From contig JAGGHK010000008.1 of NCBI GenBank assembly GCA_024104275.1, positions 1 through 64,000 on the forward strand: DNA of 64,000 nt, read 5' to 3'. The DNA is from Bifidobacterium sp. GTDB taxonomy: Bacteria > Actinomycetota > Actinomycetes > Actinomycetales > Bifidobacteriaceae. The notes under the pieces were generated by a model. That model ran no database searches. It was not told where the DNA came from and saw only the letters and a program-made list of their open reading frames with translations. Positions 54,338 through 63,938 of the stretch are shown piece after piece; the stretch's first letter is position 1, and every line of letters starts with the position of its first letter. The position numbers were made by a program, and so were the translations under genes.

Positions 54338-54403
54338 GTGAAACCCGCTTCGCTCCGGCTCGATTTTTCTCAAGTCTGAAGCGCATTAGCGGTGACACGT
54401 AGT

Positions 54404-54453
54404 AATTGGGTGGCAACGACTTGATATGGGCCGTTACCACCCAATTATTTTTT
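54404..54453 (+). terminator. Intrinsic terminator after binding protein 1
   Basis: AATTGGGTGGCAACG (54404-54418) pairs with CGTTACCACCCAATT (54432-54446), followed by ATTTTTT. It sits between convergent genes and may act on both strands. Confidence 0.88.
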
Positions 54454-54478
54454 ATCGGCGTAAGGATATATATGCGGT

Positions 54479-55531
54479 TTAACGTTTGCCGGTGGTCTGG
54501 GCTGTTCTGACGGGCTTTGCGCCGCCGGTCGCCTTTGCTGTGCTTGAACGGATGACAAGTCTGGCGTCTTGTGTTTCAAAAGGCTGTTCGCATTGCCCTG
54601 TCTCAATAAGAGCGAGGGTTTTTAGCGCGGCTTTTCGGGCCAAAGTGATGGGATTTTGATGAATGGTTGTCAGTCCGATGTCGTTGGCGATTGGAGTGTC
54701 GTCATATCCGATTATCGAGATGTCGTCGGGCACTGAAATCCCTGTGCGCTGTAGTTGAAAGATCAACGGTATGGCGATGCTGTCTTCCTGGCAGGCGATG
54801 GCGGTCGGCAATACCCTGAGGTTGAGAATTTGGGAGAGGATTCTGCTTACCAGGCCAGGGCCGTCCGAAGCAGTGATCGTCATGGGTGTAATACCGCGTT
54901 GCTGACAGAACGACATGAATGCGTCATACCGGTGCTGCACGGAAAATCTCAATGAAGTTGCACGTTGGTTACGGACATATGCAATTGACCTGTGCCCTAG
55001 GTTCAGAAGATGATGCGCTGCCAAAGTGCTTCCCTGTTCATCGTCGATGTTCACGGAAACTGCAAATCCGTTTTGTGATGTCGATGTGCAGTTTATGCCG
55101 ATAATGGGTATGCTGGTTTGCCGTAAACGTGCCAATTCCTGTGAATCCACATCCATTGATATGACGATGACAGCATCGGCGTTACGTCGTATCGGCAGCA
55201 TCGAGAAGAAGTTGTCGCGTTCCTCTGCGCTGGATATCTGGAAGATTGAAATGTCGTAGCCCTTGGCGTGGAAGACGTCGTTCAAGCCTTCGATGATCGA
55301 GGCGCTGAACCAGCGGTGGATATGGCCGCTGATCAATAGTGCGATACGTAGCGTTTTCCCTGACTTCAAAGCAGTCGCCGAGCGAGAAATCGAGAAATTG
55401 AGTTTCTCTGCTATCTCCAAAATCCTCATTCGTGTTTGATTCGACACGAGTTCGGGATGGGTGAAGGCACGAGAGACGGTCGATGCCGACACTCCAGCGG
55501 ATTTTGCTACGTCGGTGATGCTCGTTGCCAT
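54479..55531 (-). CDS. LacI-family transcriptional repressor of the sugar locus
   Basis: A 350-residue repressor. The N-terminal ITDVAKSAGVSASTVSRAF (5-23) is the LacI helix-turn-helix, followed by the hinge helix RSATALKSGKTLRIALLIS. The periplasmic-binding-protein core has IIGINCTS, HHLLNLGHRSIAYV and IIGYDDTPIANDIGLTTIHQNP, the ligand and dimer part. It is divergent from the permeases with a 327-bp spacer holding three operator-like sites (55603-55819), and faces binding protein 1. It likely senses the imported sugar and controls both directions. The C-terminal ~20 residues are low-complexity. The ATG at 55531 has AGGAGCGTT upstream on the minus strand. Confidence 0.92.
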   Translation of the reverse strand: MATSITDVAKSAGVSASTVSRAFTHPELVSNQTRMRILEIAEKLNFSISRSATALKSGKTLRIALLISGHIHRWFSASIIEGLNDVFHAKGYDISIFQISSAEERDNFFSMLPIRRNADAVIVISMDVDSQELARLRQTSIPIIGINCTSTSQNGFAVSVNIDDEQGSTLAAHHLLNLGHRSIAYVRNQRATSLRFSVQHRYDAFMSFCQQRGITPMTITASDGPGLVSRILSQILNLRVLPTAIACQEDSIAIPLIFQLQRTGISVPDDISIIGYDDTPIANDIGLTTIHQNPITLARKAALKTLALIETGQCEQPFETQDARLVIRSSTAKATGGAKPVRTAQTTGKR

Positions 55532-55602
55532 AACGCTCCTTCGCTTGCTTCTGGTTTATCAGAAGCTCAGGTCAATCTTTTGTTTGATTGTTGGAGAAAG
55601 AG

Positions 55603-55819
55603 AACGTTTACAGTCAAAAAGATAAACCTTGAGATCTATAGTGTACAGATAACGGCTACACTTATGAAAGTAATGTTCCTTGGGAAGGGTAATTTCTCGT
55701 TGAGCCCGTAGATTGACAAGTCGGGTATGTTGTGGTAATGTAAGCGTTTGCTGGATAAATATGTTATCACGGACGCACATATTGGATACAGCAATATCAA
55801 AAATTGAATCCGTTTGCAA
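55603..55819. promoter_or_regulatory. Three LacI-type operator candidates in the lacI-permease spacer
   Basis: AACGTTTACA (55603-55612), AGCGTTTGCT (55743-55752) and ATCCGTTTGCAA (55808-55819) share a CGTTTRC core with the site at 52881. The first is near the lacI start and could give autoregulation. The second and third lie 40-115 bp before the permease start. No other feature is seen in the spacer. Confidence 0.5.
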
Positions 55820-55858
55820 TTTTGCATGCGCACTCGAGGAGGAGAAAGTGGGCGTGAA

Positions 55859-56713
55859 ATGATTTCAATGGCAGGCAAAACGATTCGCAGATGGTGGGCG
55901 TTGTTTGCGCTGCCTACATTTGCGGCATTTGTTATTGGCTTTGTGGTCCCGTTCGTGATGGGTATCTATCTGAGCTTCTGCAAGTTCAGCACAGTGACCG
56001 ATTCGCAGTTCATCGGAATGGCGAATTATTCGGCGGCAATCAAAGATCCTGAATTCTGGCATGCACTCTGGTATACGGTGGCATTCACTATCGTAACCGT
56101 GATAATTATCAACATCTGTGCTTTTGCAGTGGCCTATATGCTGACGAAGAAGATCAAGGGATCTACGATTTTCCGTTCGGTGTTCTTCATGCCGAACCTT
56201 ATCGGCGGCATCATCTTGGGCTATATCTGGTTGCTGCTTTTGAACGGCATCCTGGCTCATTGGAGCAAGTCGATTACCTATTCGGGAACATATGGTTTCT
56301 GGGGTATGGTCGCTCTGTATTGCTGGCAGCAGATAGGTTATATGATGATCATCTATATTTCCGGTCTGCAGGCATTGCCTGGTGACGTCATCGAAGCCGC
56401 GGCGGTCGACGGGGCAAGTTCCCGTCAGACTCTGTTCCGCGTGACGATTCCGCTGATGATGCCGTCGATCACCGTCTGCACGTTCCTGACGATGACCAAT
56501 GGTTTCAAGATGTTCGATCAGAACTTGGCGTTGACTAATGGTGCACCTTCGAATACATCCGAAATGCTGGCGCTCAATATTTACCGTACGTTCTATGGAC
56601 GTGCAGGGTTTGAAGGCGTCGGCCAGGCCAAGGCGGTGGTGTTCTTCATCATCGTGGCGATTCTGGCGATCATTCAGAACAAGTTGACCACGAGCAAGGA
56701 GGTAGAGGCATGA
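55859..56713 (+). CDS. Sugar ABC transporter permease (MalF-type)
   Basis: A 284-residue inner-membrane permease with six helices. The cytosolic coupling loop EAAAVDGASSRQTLFRVTIP is the MalF/MalG EAA motif. I chose the ATG at 55859 (MISMAGKTIRR). The GAGGAGGAG run ends ~14 bases upstream, longer than usual, and nearer GTG codons are out of frame or lead to an immediate stop. Its stop overlaps the start of the next permease (ATGA at 56710), so they are co-translated. The importer lacks its own ATPase, as is usual in bifidobacteria, where one shared MsmK-like ATPase may serve several systems. Confidence 0.9.
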   Translation: MISMAGKTIRRWWALFALPTFAAFVIGFVVPFVMGIYLSFCKFSTVTDSQFIGMANYSAAIKDPEFWHALWYTVAFTIVTVIIINICAFAVAYMLTKKIKGSTIFRSVFFMPNLIGGIILGYIWLLLLNGILAHWSKSITYSGTYGFWGMVALYCWQQIGYMMIIYISGLQALPGDVIEAAAVDGASSRQTLFRVTIPLMMPSITVCTFLTMTNGFKMFDQNLALTNGAPSNTSEMLALNIYRTFYGRAGFEGVGQAKAVVFFIIVAILAIIQNKLTTSKEVEA

Positions 56714-57546
56714 GTGACAAAGTAAGGCATTCCGGTCTTTGGACCCTGTTCTTCACCGTAGTGAGCCTGATTTGGGTTTTCCCGATCGTGCTCGTCGTTA
56801 TCAACTCCTTCAAGCAGAAGGCGTACATCTCTCGTAATGCGTTCTCGATTCCTCGTGGCGCGGAGTTCGTAGGTCTTGACAACTACCGGAGGGGCGTTGA
56901 ACAGACCGATCTGTTCGCGAGCTTCTGGTGGACTGTGGTCGTGACCGTCGGCTCGGTCCTACTGATTCTGGTGTGCACTGCGATGTGCGCATGGTGGATC
57001 GTCCGAGTCAACAACTGGGCGGCGAAGACGCTGTATGCGCTCTTCCTCTTCAACATGATCGTACCTTTCCAGATGGTCATGTTCACGCTTTCCAAGTTGG
57101 CCGATATGTTGGGTCTCAATACTCCTTGGGGCTTGTGGATCATATATCTAGGATTCGGCGCGGGCTTGGCAGTGTTTATGTTTACAGGCGTTGTCAAGGG
57201 AATCCCGCAAGAGCTCGAAGAGTCTGCAATGATTGATGGTGCTTCGGTTCCTGGAATCTTCTTCCGTATTGTGGTGCCGATTATGCGGCCCTCGATTATT
57301 TCGGTTGCGATTCTTGAAGCCATGTGGATTTGGAACGACTTCCTGCTTCCGTATCTGACTTTGGATATGCGTAAGTACAAGACCATGTCGATCGCCATTC
57401 AGTACCTCAAGGGCGGCTATGGATCGGTTGATATGGGTGCTATGATGGGCTGCCTCGTGCTGGCCATCATCCCGATCATCATCTTCTACCTCTGCTGCCA
57501 GAAGTACATCATTAAAGGTGTAATGGCTGGCGCGGTAAAAGGCTAG
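56710..57546 (+). CDS. Sugar ABC transporter permease (MalG-type)
   Basis: A 278-residue second permease of the pair. The first helix region is SLIWVFPIVLVVINSFK, with the periplasmic stretch GLDNYRRGVEQTD and the coupling EAA loop EESAMIDGASVPGIFFRIVVP. The end segment QKYIIKGVMAGAVKG is typical. The ATG overlaps the upstream stop (ATGA), and GGAGG at 56698-56702 serves as binding site. With 55859 it forms the channel fed by binding protein 1 or 2. A hairpin and a terminator follow. Confidence 0.93.
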   Translation: MSDKVRHSGLWTLFFTVVSLIWVFPIVLVVINSFKQKAYISRNAFSIPRGAEFVGLDNYRRGVEQTDLFASFWWTVVVTVGSVLLILVCTAMCAWWIVRVNNWAAKTLYALFLFNMIVPFQMVMFTLSKLADMLGLNTPWGLWIIYLGFGAGLAVFMFTGVVKGIPQELEESAMIDGASVPGIFFRIVVPIMRPSIISVAILEAMWIWNDFLLPYLTLDMRKYKTMSIAIQYLKGGYGSVDMGAMMGCLVLAIIPIIIFYLCCQKYIIKGVMAGAVKG

Positions 57547-57556
57547 CGCCTTTTAC

Positions 57557-57583
57557 AAACGACAGTCCTGTGGACTGTCGTTT
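57557..57583 (+). terminator. Hairpin directly after the permease operon
   Basis: AAACGACAGTCC (57557-57568) pairs perfectly with GGACTGTCGTTT (57572-57583) around TGT. No long T tract follows, so it may act as an RNA-stabilising end or a weak terminator. Confidence 0.55.
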
Positions 57584-57648
57584 AGCGCCAGCCTGAGTGA
57601 GGCCGAAAGGCAAATAATTTAATGTCTAATAAGGTTTGAACCTTATAC

Positions 57649-57685
57649 AAAAGGGCCACCCGACACATAGCCGGGTGGCCCTTTT
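57649..57685. terminator. Bidirectional terminator between the permeases and GH31
   Basis: AAAAGGGCCACCCG (57649-57662) pairs perfectly with CGGGTGGCCCTTTT (57672-57685), giving T runs on both strands. A shorter hairpin, AAGGTTTGAACCTT, sits just before it. Confidence 0.88.
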
Positions 57686-57701
57686 GACGTAGTTGTCTCC
57701 T

Positions 57702-60182
57702 TTACATCGTCCTCAGCAATTGTTCGGCTACCGCCCTGATTACCGTATCTGGAAGCGGTGAGTCCACAGCCGAATCGTGTAATGCATAAAGTCTGCTCAG
57801 ACTGTCCTTGCCGTACCGTCGGATGGCATCATAGGCTTTTTCTTTGGCCTGATAGCTGATTTGCGCATCGTAAAGCACCTTGATAGAGTCTTCAATCGGG
57901 TCTTCCTGGCAATGGCGAAGCGGGCCGTTGAAGTCGATGCTCACAGCGGAATCCCGTGCGATATCGTGCAAGGTAATGAAGAGGCTTTGGCTTTCGTCGG
58001 AGTACTTGCACTCGGCCTGCACATCCTGCTTGTCGTCAACTGTTATCGTTGGCGCAACGTCGTTTTTGGCGATGCCGCGGAAGACCAGGGTCCAGTCCCT
58101 TGTCATCGGTAGGCAGGAGATATCGCCTTCCGGCTGGTTAATGGCGAAACGGGCGTTGTCCCCGTTGTTCTTGCCTGTATCGAGCAGCAGCGACGTGGTA
58201 ACGCGTGCACTGTCAAACGGGTGGGTTCCGTCATCCTCAATGAGGTCGAATCTCCCGTCAGCGCCCGGGAATACCACAACTTCCAGGTGCTTTGGATTCT
58301 CGACGCAATTGACTGGGCCGTTGGCTTCGTCCAAAGACTGCATCGGCACAATGGCTCCGGCTTTCGCAAAAACGGGGATATCGGCAAGATCGCGCCAGAG
58401 TTCGAAATTTCTTCCCGTTGACGCAGGTGCGTCGTAACGCTTGCCAGTGAAGAAGTCGAACCACTGACCTTGTGGCAACCAGGCTCTTGCGGAACCTTTT
58501 TGCACTTCATGCACTTGTGGAGTAACGATAGGAGCCACCACCAGTTGCGACCCGAATCTGAACTCGTCGGGAACGTGGTAGGCGTCCTCGATTTCGGGAG
58601 CCTGCCAATACATTGGCTCGACAAGAGGCCGGCCGTCAAGGTGGGTCCGCCAATTCATGCTATAGAGATAGGGGATGAGCTGCTGACGCAAACGCAGCGC
58701 TTCCGTCATCACCAGTCTTGTTTCGGTGTGGAAGTTCCACGGTTCCTTGCCGTTGAACGGAGAGTCTGTAGAGTGTAGCCGGTTGATCGGGCTGAACGTG
58801 CCGAGTTGGTACCAGCGTGCCTCCAGCTCTTCGTCGCGATAACCGAACATATGCCCGCCGATATCATGGCTCCACCAGCCATAGCCGATGTTGCTTGCGG
58901 TAGCGGTGAAATATGGCTGGAATTGTAACGATTTCCACGAGACAATCGTGTCGCCTGAGAAGCCGATGGGGTAGCGGTGCGAACCTGGACCCGCATACCT
59001 TGAGAAGGTAATCGGCCAGCGTCCGTCACGTCCGGAATCGAGATAGTGCAGATGATTGAGTATCCACAGGGGATCGAGGCCTTTTTGCCGGGTGACGCCT
59101 CCTTGCTGCCAGTCGATCCACCAGAAGTTGACGCCTTCATCCTCGAGGTGATGATGAAGATTGAAATAGGTCTGCATGAATTTCGGGCTTGAAGGGTCGA
59201 AAACAATCGGTTCCTCGCTCTTAGGGTCGATGCCCATTTCGGAAGCCGCCTGTGGGTAACACTCTTCGAAGGCTCTGATGCCGTCACGCGGATGGATGTT
59301 CAACGTCACTTTCATACCGAGCTTGTGAAGTTCGTCCATGAATTTTCTGGGTTCCGGGAAAAGCTTGCGGTTCCAGGTGTAGCCGGTCCACCCGGAGCCG
59401 TACTTGGGATCGATGTCGTCGACGCGGTGCCAGTCCATGTCGATGACCGCGGTATTGAATGGTATCCCTTCCTTGTCGAAACGACTCATGAGATTCAGAT
59501 ATTCGTCGCTGCTGTATTTATGGTAGCGGCTCCACTAGTTGCCGAAGGCGAAGCGGGGCAGCAGTGGGGTCTGTCCGGTGAGACGGTAGAAGTCCTGGAT
59601 CGCTTCGATATAGCGGTGACCGTATGCGAAGATATAAAGGTCGATACCCTTGTGTTCCCGAGGTTCGACCCACATGCCAAAGGGATTGGCTTGGTGCTGC
59701 ACCGAATCGGTTTCCACTAATTCGTTCGACGCGGAATCGTCGAGTACTGCCCATCCGTTTCTGGAGATGACGCCTAGCCCGAGTGGTATCTCGCCGTCCG
59801 CCCTATCGAGCGTACGAGCGGTCCCCTTCAGGTTTCTGACAGGTTCAGCACCGTAATTCCAAGTGTTTCTCTGGCTGTCTCGCAAGCCTTTGACGACGAC
59901 GTTCAGCCCCTCTTTGCTGAACGGTTGCCTGTCATAAGCCAGCCTCAAATACGGAGTTTCGACGATGAGCTCATCGTCTTGGATTTTCTTGGTGAATTTT
60001 GGTTTCGCGCCCCAGTTCCTGCACACCACGGTCTGGGTCGCGTTGTCCTCAAACAAGCCGTCATCCTGCCATTCGAGACGGATCAGCGACTCGGAGATGA
60101 TGCCGATGCGCCAATGGTCGCCGGTAATGGTGGTCGCTGGGTCTAGTGCAGGTTCTGTTGTCAATCTAGGGAAGGATGGCAT
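57702..60182 (-). pseudogene. GH31 alpha-glycosidase interrupted by one in-frame amber codon
   Basis: An ~826-codon GH31 glycoside hydrolase frame. The ATG at 60182 has AAAGGAG ten bases upstream. The N-terminal beta domain runs to ~215; the catalytic barrel has nucleophile Asp357 (WWIDWQQGG) and acid/base Asp411 (FSGD), both present. The beta C-domain and a ~150-residue end follow. Codon 216 is TAG (minus strand; plus positions 59535-59537) in FGN-stop-WSRYHKYSS. The same frame continues without shift, and GH31 proteins normally read NWWSRY there, so a TGG-to-TAG change is the simplest explanation. GH31 members cleave alpha-glucosides or alpha-xylosides; this one would act on imported sugars. 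As it stands only a truncated, inactive N-terminal domain would be made. Confidence 0.8.
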
Positions 60183-60425
60183 CGTTGATCTCCTTTGCGA
60201 TGAGATTTTTACACTCTTGCTATTCCAAGTCTAGTGAAAAGGTCTTCATTTATTTCGTCGTTCAAAACGGCAAAAGAACAGCCTTAAGCGGTGGAATAAA
60301 ACTTAAGGCTATTCTTGGTTTTTAGTTTTGTGAATGGTTTGTCGATTAGCAAATTCTGCGACTTCGAGCAAGTACGCCGTCTGTCTTCTGTTTATCCGAC
60401 ATTTGCCATTGCATTGCTATCTCGA

Positions 60426-61788
60426 TTACTCGAGGCCGTTTTCGGGCAAAGAGCCGATTTGCTGTTTCACAGTCTGCCATTCTGAGGCCCAACCGTTGAC
60501 GATGGCGTCATTGACCTTGCTCCATTTGCCTGTGCCTTGCGCGTATTCTGTGAGTGCGTCGGCGATGGTCTTGGAATATTGGGTCGACGGCACGATGGGT
60601 ACCGGAATGACGGGCTTGGTCTTGTTGAGCTTGAGCGCTTCGGTCATGATCGGATTGTTGGTAGGTTGGTCGTTTGCCCCAAAAGTGGTGAAGGGGACCG
60701 AGAAGCCCATGTCCTTGCTCATGATTTGCTTGCCCTCTTTGGAGGAGACACACCATTTGATGAAGGCCAGGGTGGCTTTCTGGTCCTGTTTCGGGGACTT
60801 GCTGTTGATGCCCCATTGCATTTCGTGTGACGCTCCGACGCCGTATTTCTCTTCGCCGGGGATGCCCATCCAATAAGGCATGACACCGATGTCGTTCTTG
60901 TTGATCGCCGAGGTGTCGATCTGGGTGTTGGTCCAGGTTCCCGACTGAACGAATGGCACCTCGCCCAGCGAAAACTCGCTCATGACATCATCGACGGTCT
61001 TACCGGCGATCTGCGCTGCGGGCGTGGGGTTGTTTTGCAGCTGGAGATCTACGAAATCTTTGTAGTTATTGACGTATTTGCCGGTAAGGGTGGGTGAGAA
61101 TTTCACGTTCTTAGCTCGGTATTCTCCGTCGATCATGATGCGGACCGCGTGTTCGCCGATGCGGTACGAGTCGGAGCTGTCCAATCCGGGAGTGGCCCAG
61201 CCGGCTTTGATGCCGAGATCGTCCTTGTGTTTTTGCATGTCTTTGACCACTTTGGACAACGTATCAAAGTTCTTGATGTCCTTGGTCGATTTGATGACCG
61301 CATACGACTTTGAGCAATAGTTTTTGAGGATTTTCTTGTTGTAAATGGTAGTGACGTATTCGGAAACGAACGGCAGCGAATAGGTCTTGCCGTCCTGTTG
61401 CATGGCTGCGGCCTTGCCTTCTTTGGTCAAAAGCTTGTATTCGGCGGTGCCTTGCAATGGTAACAGGTAATTCTTTACTTTCACGAATGTGGGATAGCTG
61501 GATACGTTGAACATGGTCGGAGCGTTGGATTTTGAAAGTTCGCTCGTCAATGTGCTTTCATAGTTGTCGGCCGTCGCGGAATCGATGTTGACCTTGACGC
61601 CTGTCGCCTTGCCGTATTCTTCGCCGAGCTTTTTGACTTGATCCACGATTTCGGGCTTGCTGTTGAGATAGTAAACCTGCCCTTTGCTGCTGTCGGAAGC
61701 AGAGCTTGATCCACAGGCACTCAGAGCGCTGAGGCATACATAGTATTCCGGCTGTTGCACCGGCAACGATCTTTGTTGCTGATTTCAT
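60426..61788 (-). pseudogene. Sugar ABC substrate-binding lipoprotein (copy 2) with frameshifted signal peptide
   Basis: About 450 residues, a paralogue of binding protein 1 (shared VYYLN-KPE start and ending YAQGTGKWSKVNDAIVNGWASEW). The ATG at 61788 has a perfect AAGGAGG ten bases upstream and opens MKSATKIVAGATAGIL. The frame then runs into unrelated sequence, while VCLSALSACGSSS, the rest of a lipoprotein signal with lipobox cysteine, lies in another frame. Removing one base near 61740 (CTATG to CTAG) joins them as GILVCLSALSACG. Downstream to 60426 the frame is intact. Translation from the real start would stop early, so the protein is likely missing unless the base is an assembly error. 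It lies between GH13 and GH31 in the same direction. Confidence 0.75.
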
Positions 61789-62114
61789 GATTGGGGTTCC
61801 TCCTTAAACCTGCTCATCTCCGTCTGGTATTCCTTTTTGGAATGTACAGATAACTATATTGTAAACATATTCATATTTAAATGTCAAATCCGTTTAAATA
61901 CCTTGGAATTGATCCAAAAACAACGTTTTCAGTGATAATTATTAGATAAATGGCCTTTAAATATGATGTTTTATTTGGTATTGAGGATTGAATGCTCCTA
62001 TCAGCCTGCTGATTTCTGTTTTCCTGGATAAACGCGCAGGCGAGGGTCAGTATAAAGCTTCAGCCATAAGGTAACCGAGTCTGAAGTGCATGCAGGTATT
62101 GATTGTCGGGCATA
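61789..62114. other. AT-rich spacer before binding protein 2
   Basis: This holds the expected promoter of the 61788 gene. A LacI-type candidate site, TTGTAAACATA (reverse TATGTTTACAA) at about 61858-61868, shares the GTTTAC core with sites near lacI. No gene is seen. Confidence 0.4.
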
Positions 62115-62148
62115 GAAAAGGCCACCCGAATCGTCGGATGGCCTTTTC
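62115..62148 (-). terminator. Terminator after the GH13 gene
   Basis: GAAAAGGCCACCCG (62115-62128) pairs with CGGATGGCCTTTTC (62135-62148), with one mismatch. On the minus strand the hairpin runs into TTTTC just past the GH13 stop. Confidence 0.8.
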
Positions 62149-62165
62149 TACGCTTTCGCGTCGGT

Positions 62166-63938
62166 TTACTTTGCTGCAAGCAGCCAGACGGAGGCGTCCT
62201 GAGGAAGTTTGCCGTCGGCATCGAGGTCGGCTGAAACGAACAGCTGCGTTGCGTTGGACGGCAATGCCACGGGCTCGGCCCCGAAATTGGTGATGCTGAC
62301 GAAGCGACGTCCGTCGACATCCTTGGCTGGGCGGGAATAGGCAATGACGTCATGACCCATATCGAGCAAGTCAATGGAATCGTGATCGCCGGTCGCGGTG
62401 AGCAGCTGTGCACGGTTCTTCAGTAGCTGGCTGTAGAAGTTCAACATGCTCTCTGGGTCGGTAGCTTCCTTGTCGGCCGCGAAGTTCTTGAACCAAAGCG
62501 GCTGCGGAAGGTGGGGGTCGGCGCTTACGGAACCATCCGGGCGGGCTTTCGGAGAGAAGCCATATGAGGCACCCTCGCCGAAGTCTTTATCCCAGCTGGC
62601 GGCCTTGGGTTCGTCGCCGGCGGTCCACGGCAGTGGCACGCGGCAACCGTCACGGCCCTTGTCGCTGAAGTTGCGTGCGGTGCGGAACGGAGTCGGATCC
62701 TCCAAACGATCCCACGGGATATTCGGTACCTCGAAGAGGCCCAGCTCTTCGCCCTGATAGATATAGACCGAGCCGGGAAGCCCGAATTCCATCATTGCGG
62801 CGGCACGGGCACGACGGGTGCCCAGCTCGCGGTTCTCGATATAGGTGGTGCCATCGCGCAACAGCCAGTCCTTGGCAATCTGATGTTGACCGTTGGCCTT
62901 GACTTGCGGCAGACCGTAACGCGAAGCGTTGCGAGGGATGTCGTGGTTGCTCATCACCCATGTCGAGGTGGAGCCGCCGCTTTCCTTGGCGCTTTGCAGG
63001 CCTTCGGTGATTGCGGTGCGCATTTCGTCGACGTCCCAGTTGGCCTTGGCGAATTCGAAGTTGAAGACCTGGCCGAGTTCGTCCGGGGAAGCATAGAGAT
63101 GCTGATGATCCGGCCTCACCCAAGCCTCGCCGACCGCGAAGCGCGGAGGGTTGTACCCGTTGAAGACCTGACGCCACTCTTTGTAGATGTCGTGGACTTC
63201 TGGGCGATCCCACATGGGGTTGAGCCCGTCATGGTTCGTCTGGTCCTGAACGCTGTATTCGCGGCCGAGCTCCTCCAGCGATTTGCTGTCGAAGTCTTTT
63301 GCCAAGCCGTGGGCCACGTCGATGCGGAAACCGTCGGTGCCATGGTCGCTCCAGAAGCGGAATGTCTTCTTGAACTCCTCGTGGATGTCCGGGTTTTTCC
63401 AGTTGACGTCTGGCTGCTCTGCGGCGAAGATGTGGAAATACCACTGACCGTCGTCGACCTGTTTCCAGGCCGGGCCGCCGAACAGGGACTGCCAGTCGTT
63501 GGGTGGCAGCTCGCCGTTCTTGCCGCGTCCTTCGCGGAAGATGTAGCGGTCGCGCGCAGCGGAGCCGCGTCCGGTCTTAAGCGCTTCCTTGAAGAAGCGG
63601 TGCTTGTCGGAAGTGTGGTTCGGCACGATGTCGACGATGACCTTGATGCCTGCCTTATGCGCCGCATCCACCATCTTGTCGAAATCATCCATGGTGCCCA
63701 GGCGCGGATCGACGTTGCGGTAGTCGATGACATCGTAACCGCCGTCGGCCAATTCGGAAGGATAGAACGGGGAAAGCCAGATCGCATCAATGCCAAGTGA
63801 GGTCAGATAATCCATCTTCTCGGTAACGCCGGCGATGTCGCCGATGCCGTCACCGTTGACGTCCTTGAAGCTGCGAGGATAGATCTGATAAACGACGGCT
63901 TGCTTCCACCAGTCGTCTCGTGTGTTGTTGAGAGTCAT
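62166..63938 (-). CDS. GH13 alpha-glucosidase
   Basis: A 590-residue cytosolic alpha-glucosidase of the bifidobacterial Agl type. Family regions are DIVPNHTS (103-110), GFRIDVAHG with nucleophile Asp207, GEAW with acid/base Glu271, and SNHD with Asp333. The residue after the nucleophile is Val208. In well-studied maltase/isomaltase pairs Val here goes with alpha-1,6 activity and Thr with alpha-1,4, so isomalto-oligosaccharides are a reasonable but unproven substrate. It has no signal peptide. The ATG at 63938 has AAGGAAGG upstream. It heads the leftward sugar genes (GH13, binding protein 2, GH31) and would hydrolyse the sugar brought in by the ABC permeases. Confidence 0.94.
   Translation of the reverse strand: MTLNNTRDDWWKQAVVYQIYPRSFKDVNGDGIGDIAGVTEKMDYLTSLGIDAIWLSPFYPSELADGGYDVIDYRNVDPRLGTMDDFDKMVDAAHKAGIKVIVDIVPNHTSDKHRFFKEALKTGRGSAARDRYIFREGRGKNGELPPNDWQSLFGGPAWKQVDDGQWYFHIFAAEQPDVNWKNPDIHEEFKKTFRFWSDHGTDGFRIDVAHGLAKDFDSKSLEELGREYSVQDQTNHDGLNPMWDRPEVHDIYKEWRQVFNGYNPPRFAVGEAWVRPDHQHLYASPDELGQVFNFEFAKANWDVDEMRTAITEGLQSAKESGGSTSTWVMSNHDIPRNASRYGLPQVKANGQHQIAKDWLLRDGTTYIENRELGTRRARAAAMMEFGLPGSVYIYQGEELGLFEVPNIPWDRLEDPTPFRTARNFSDKGRDGCRVPLPWTAGDEPKAASWDKDFGEGASYGFSPKARPDGSVSADPHLPQPLWFKNFAADKEATDPESMLNFYSQLLKNRAQLLTATGDHDSIDLLDMGHDVIAYSRPAKDVDGRRFVSITNFGAEPVALPSNATQLFVSADLDADGKLPQDASVWLLAAK

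Noticed and set aside
57702-59489. Independent shorter GH31 gene starting at 59489
   Set aside because: It would lack the N-terminal domain, has no ribosome binding site, and is in frame with the upstream part, separated only by one TAG.
59535-59537. Amber codon read as an unusual amino acid
   Set aside because: TAG ends other genes in the window, and no pyrrolysine genes or stem-loop after the codon are visible; loss by mutation is simpler.
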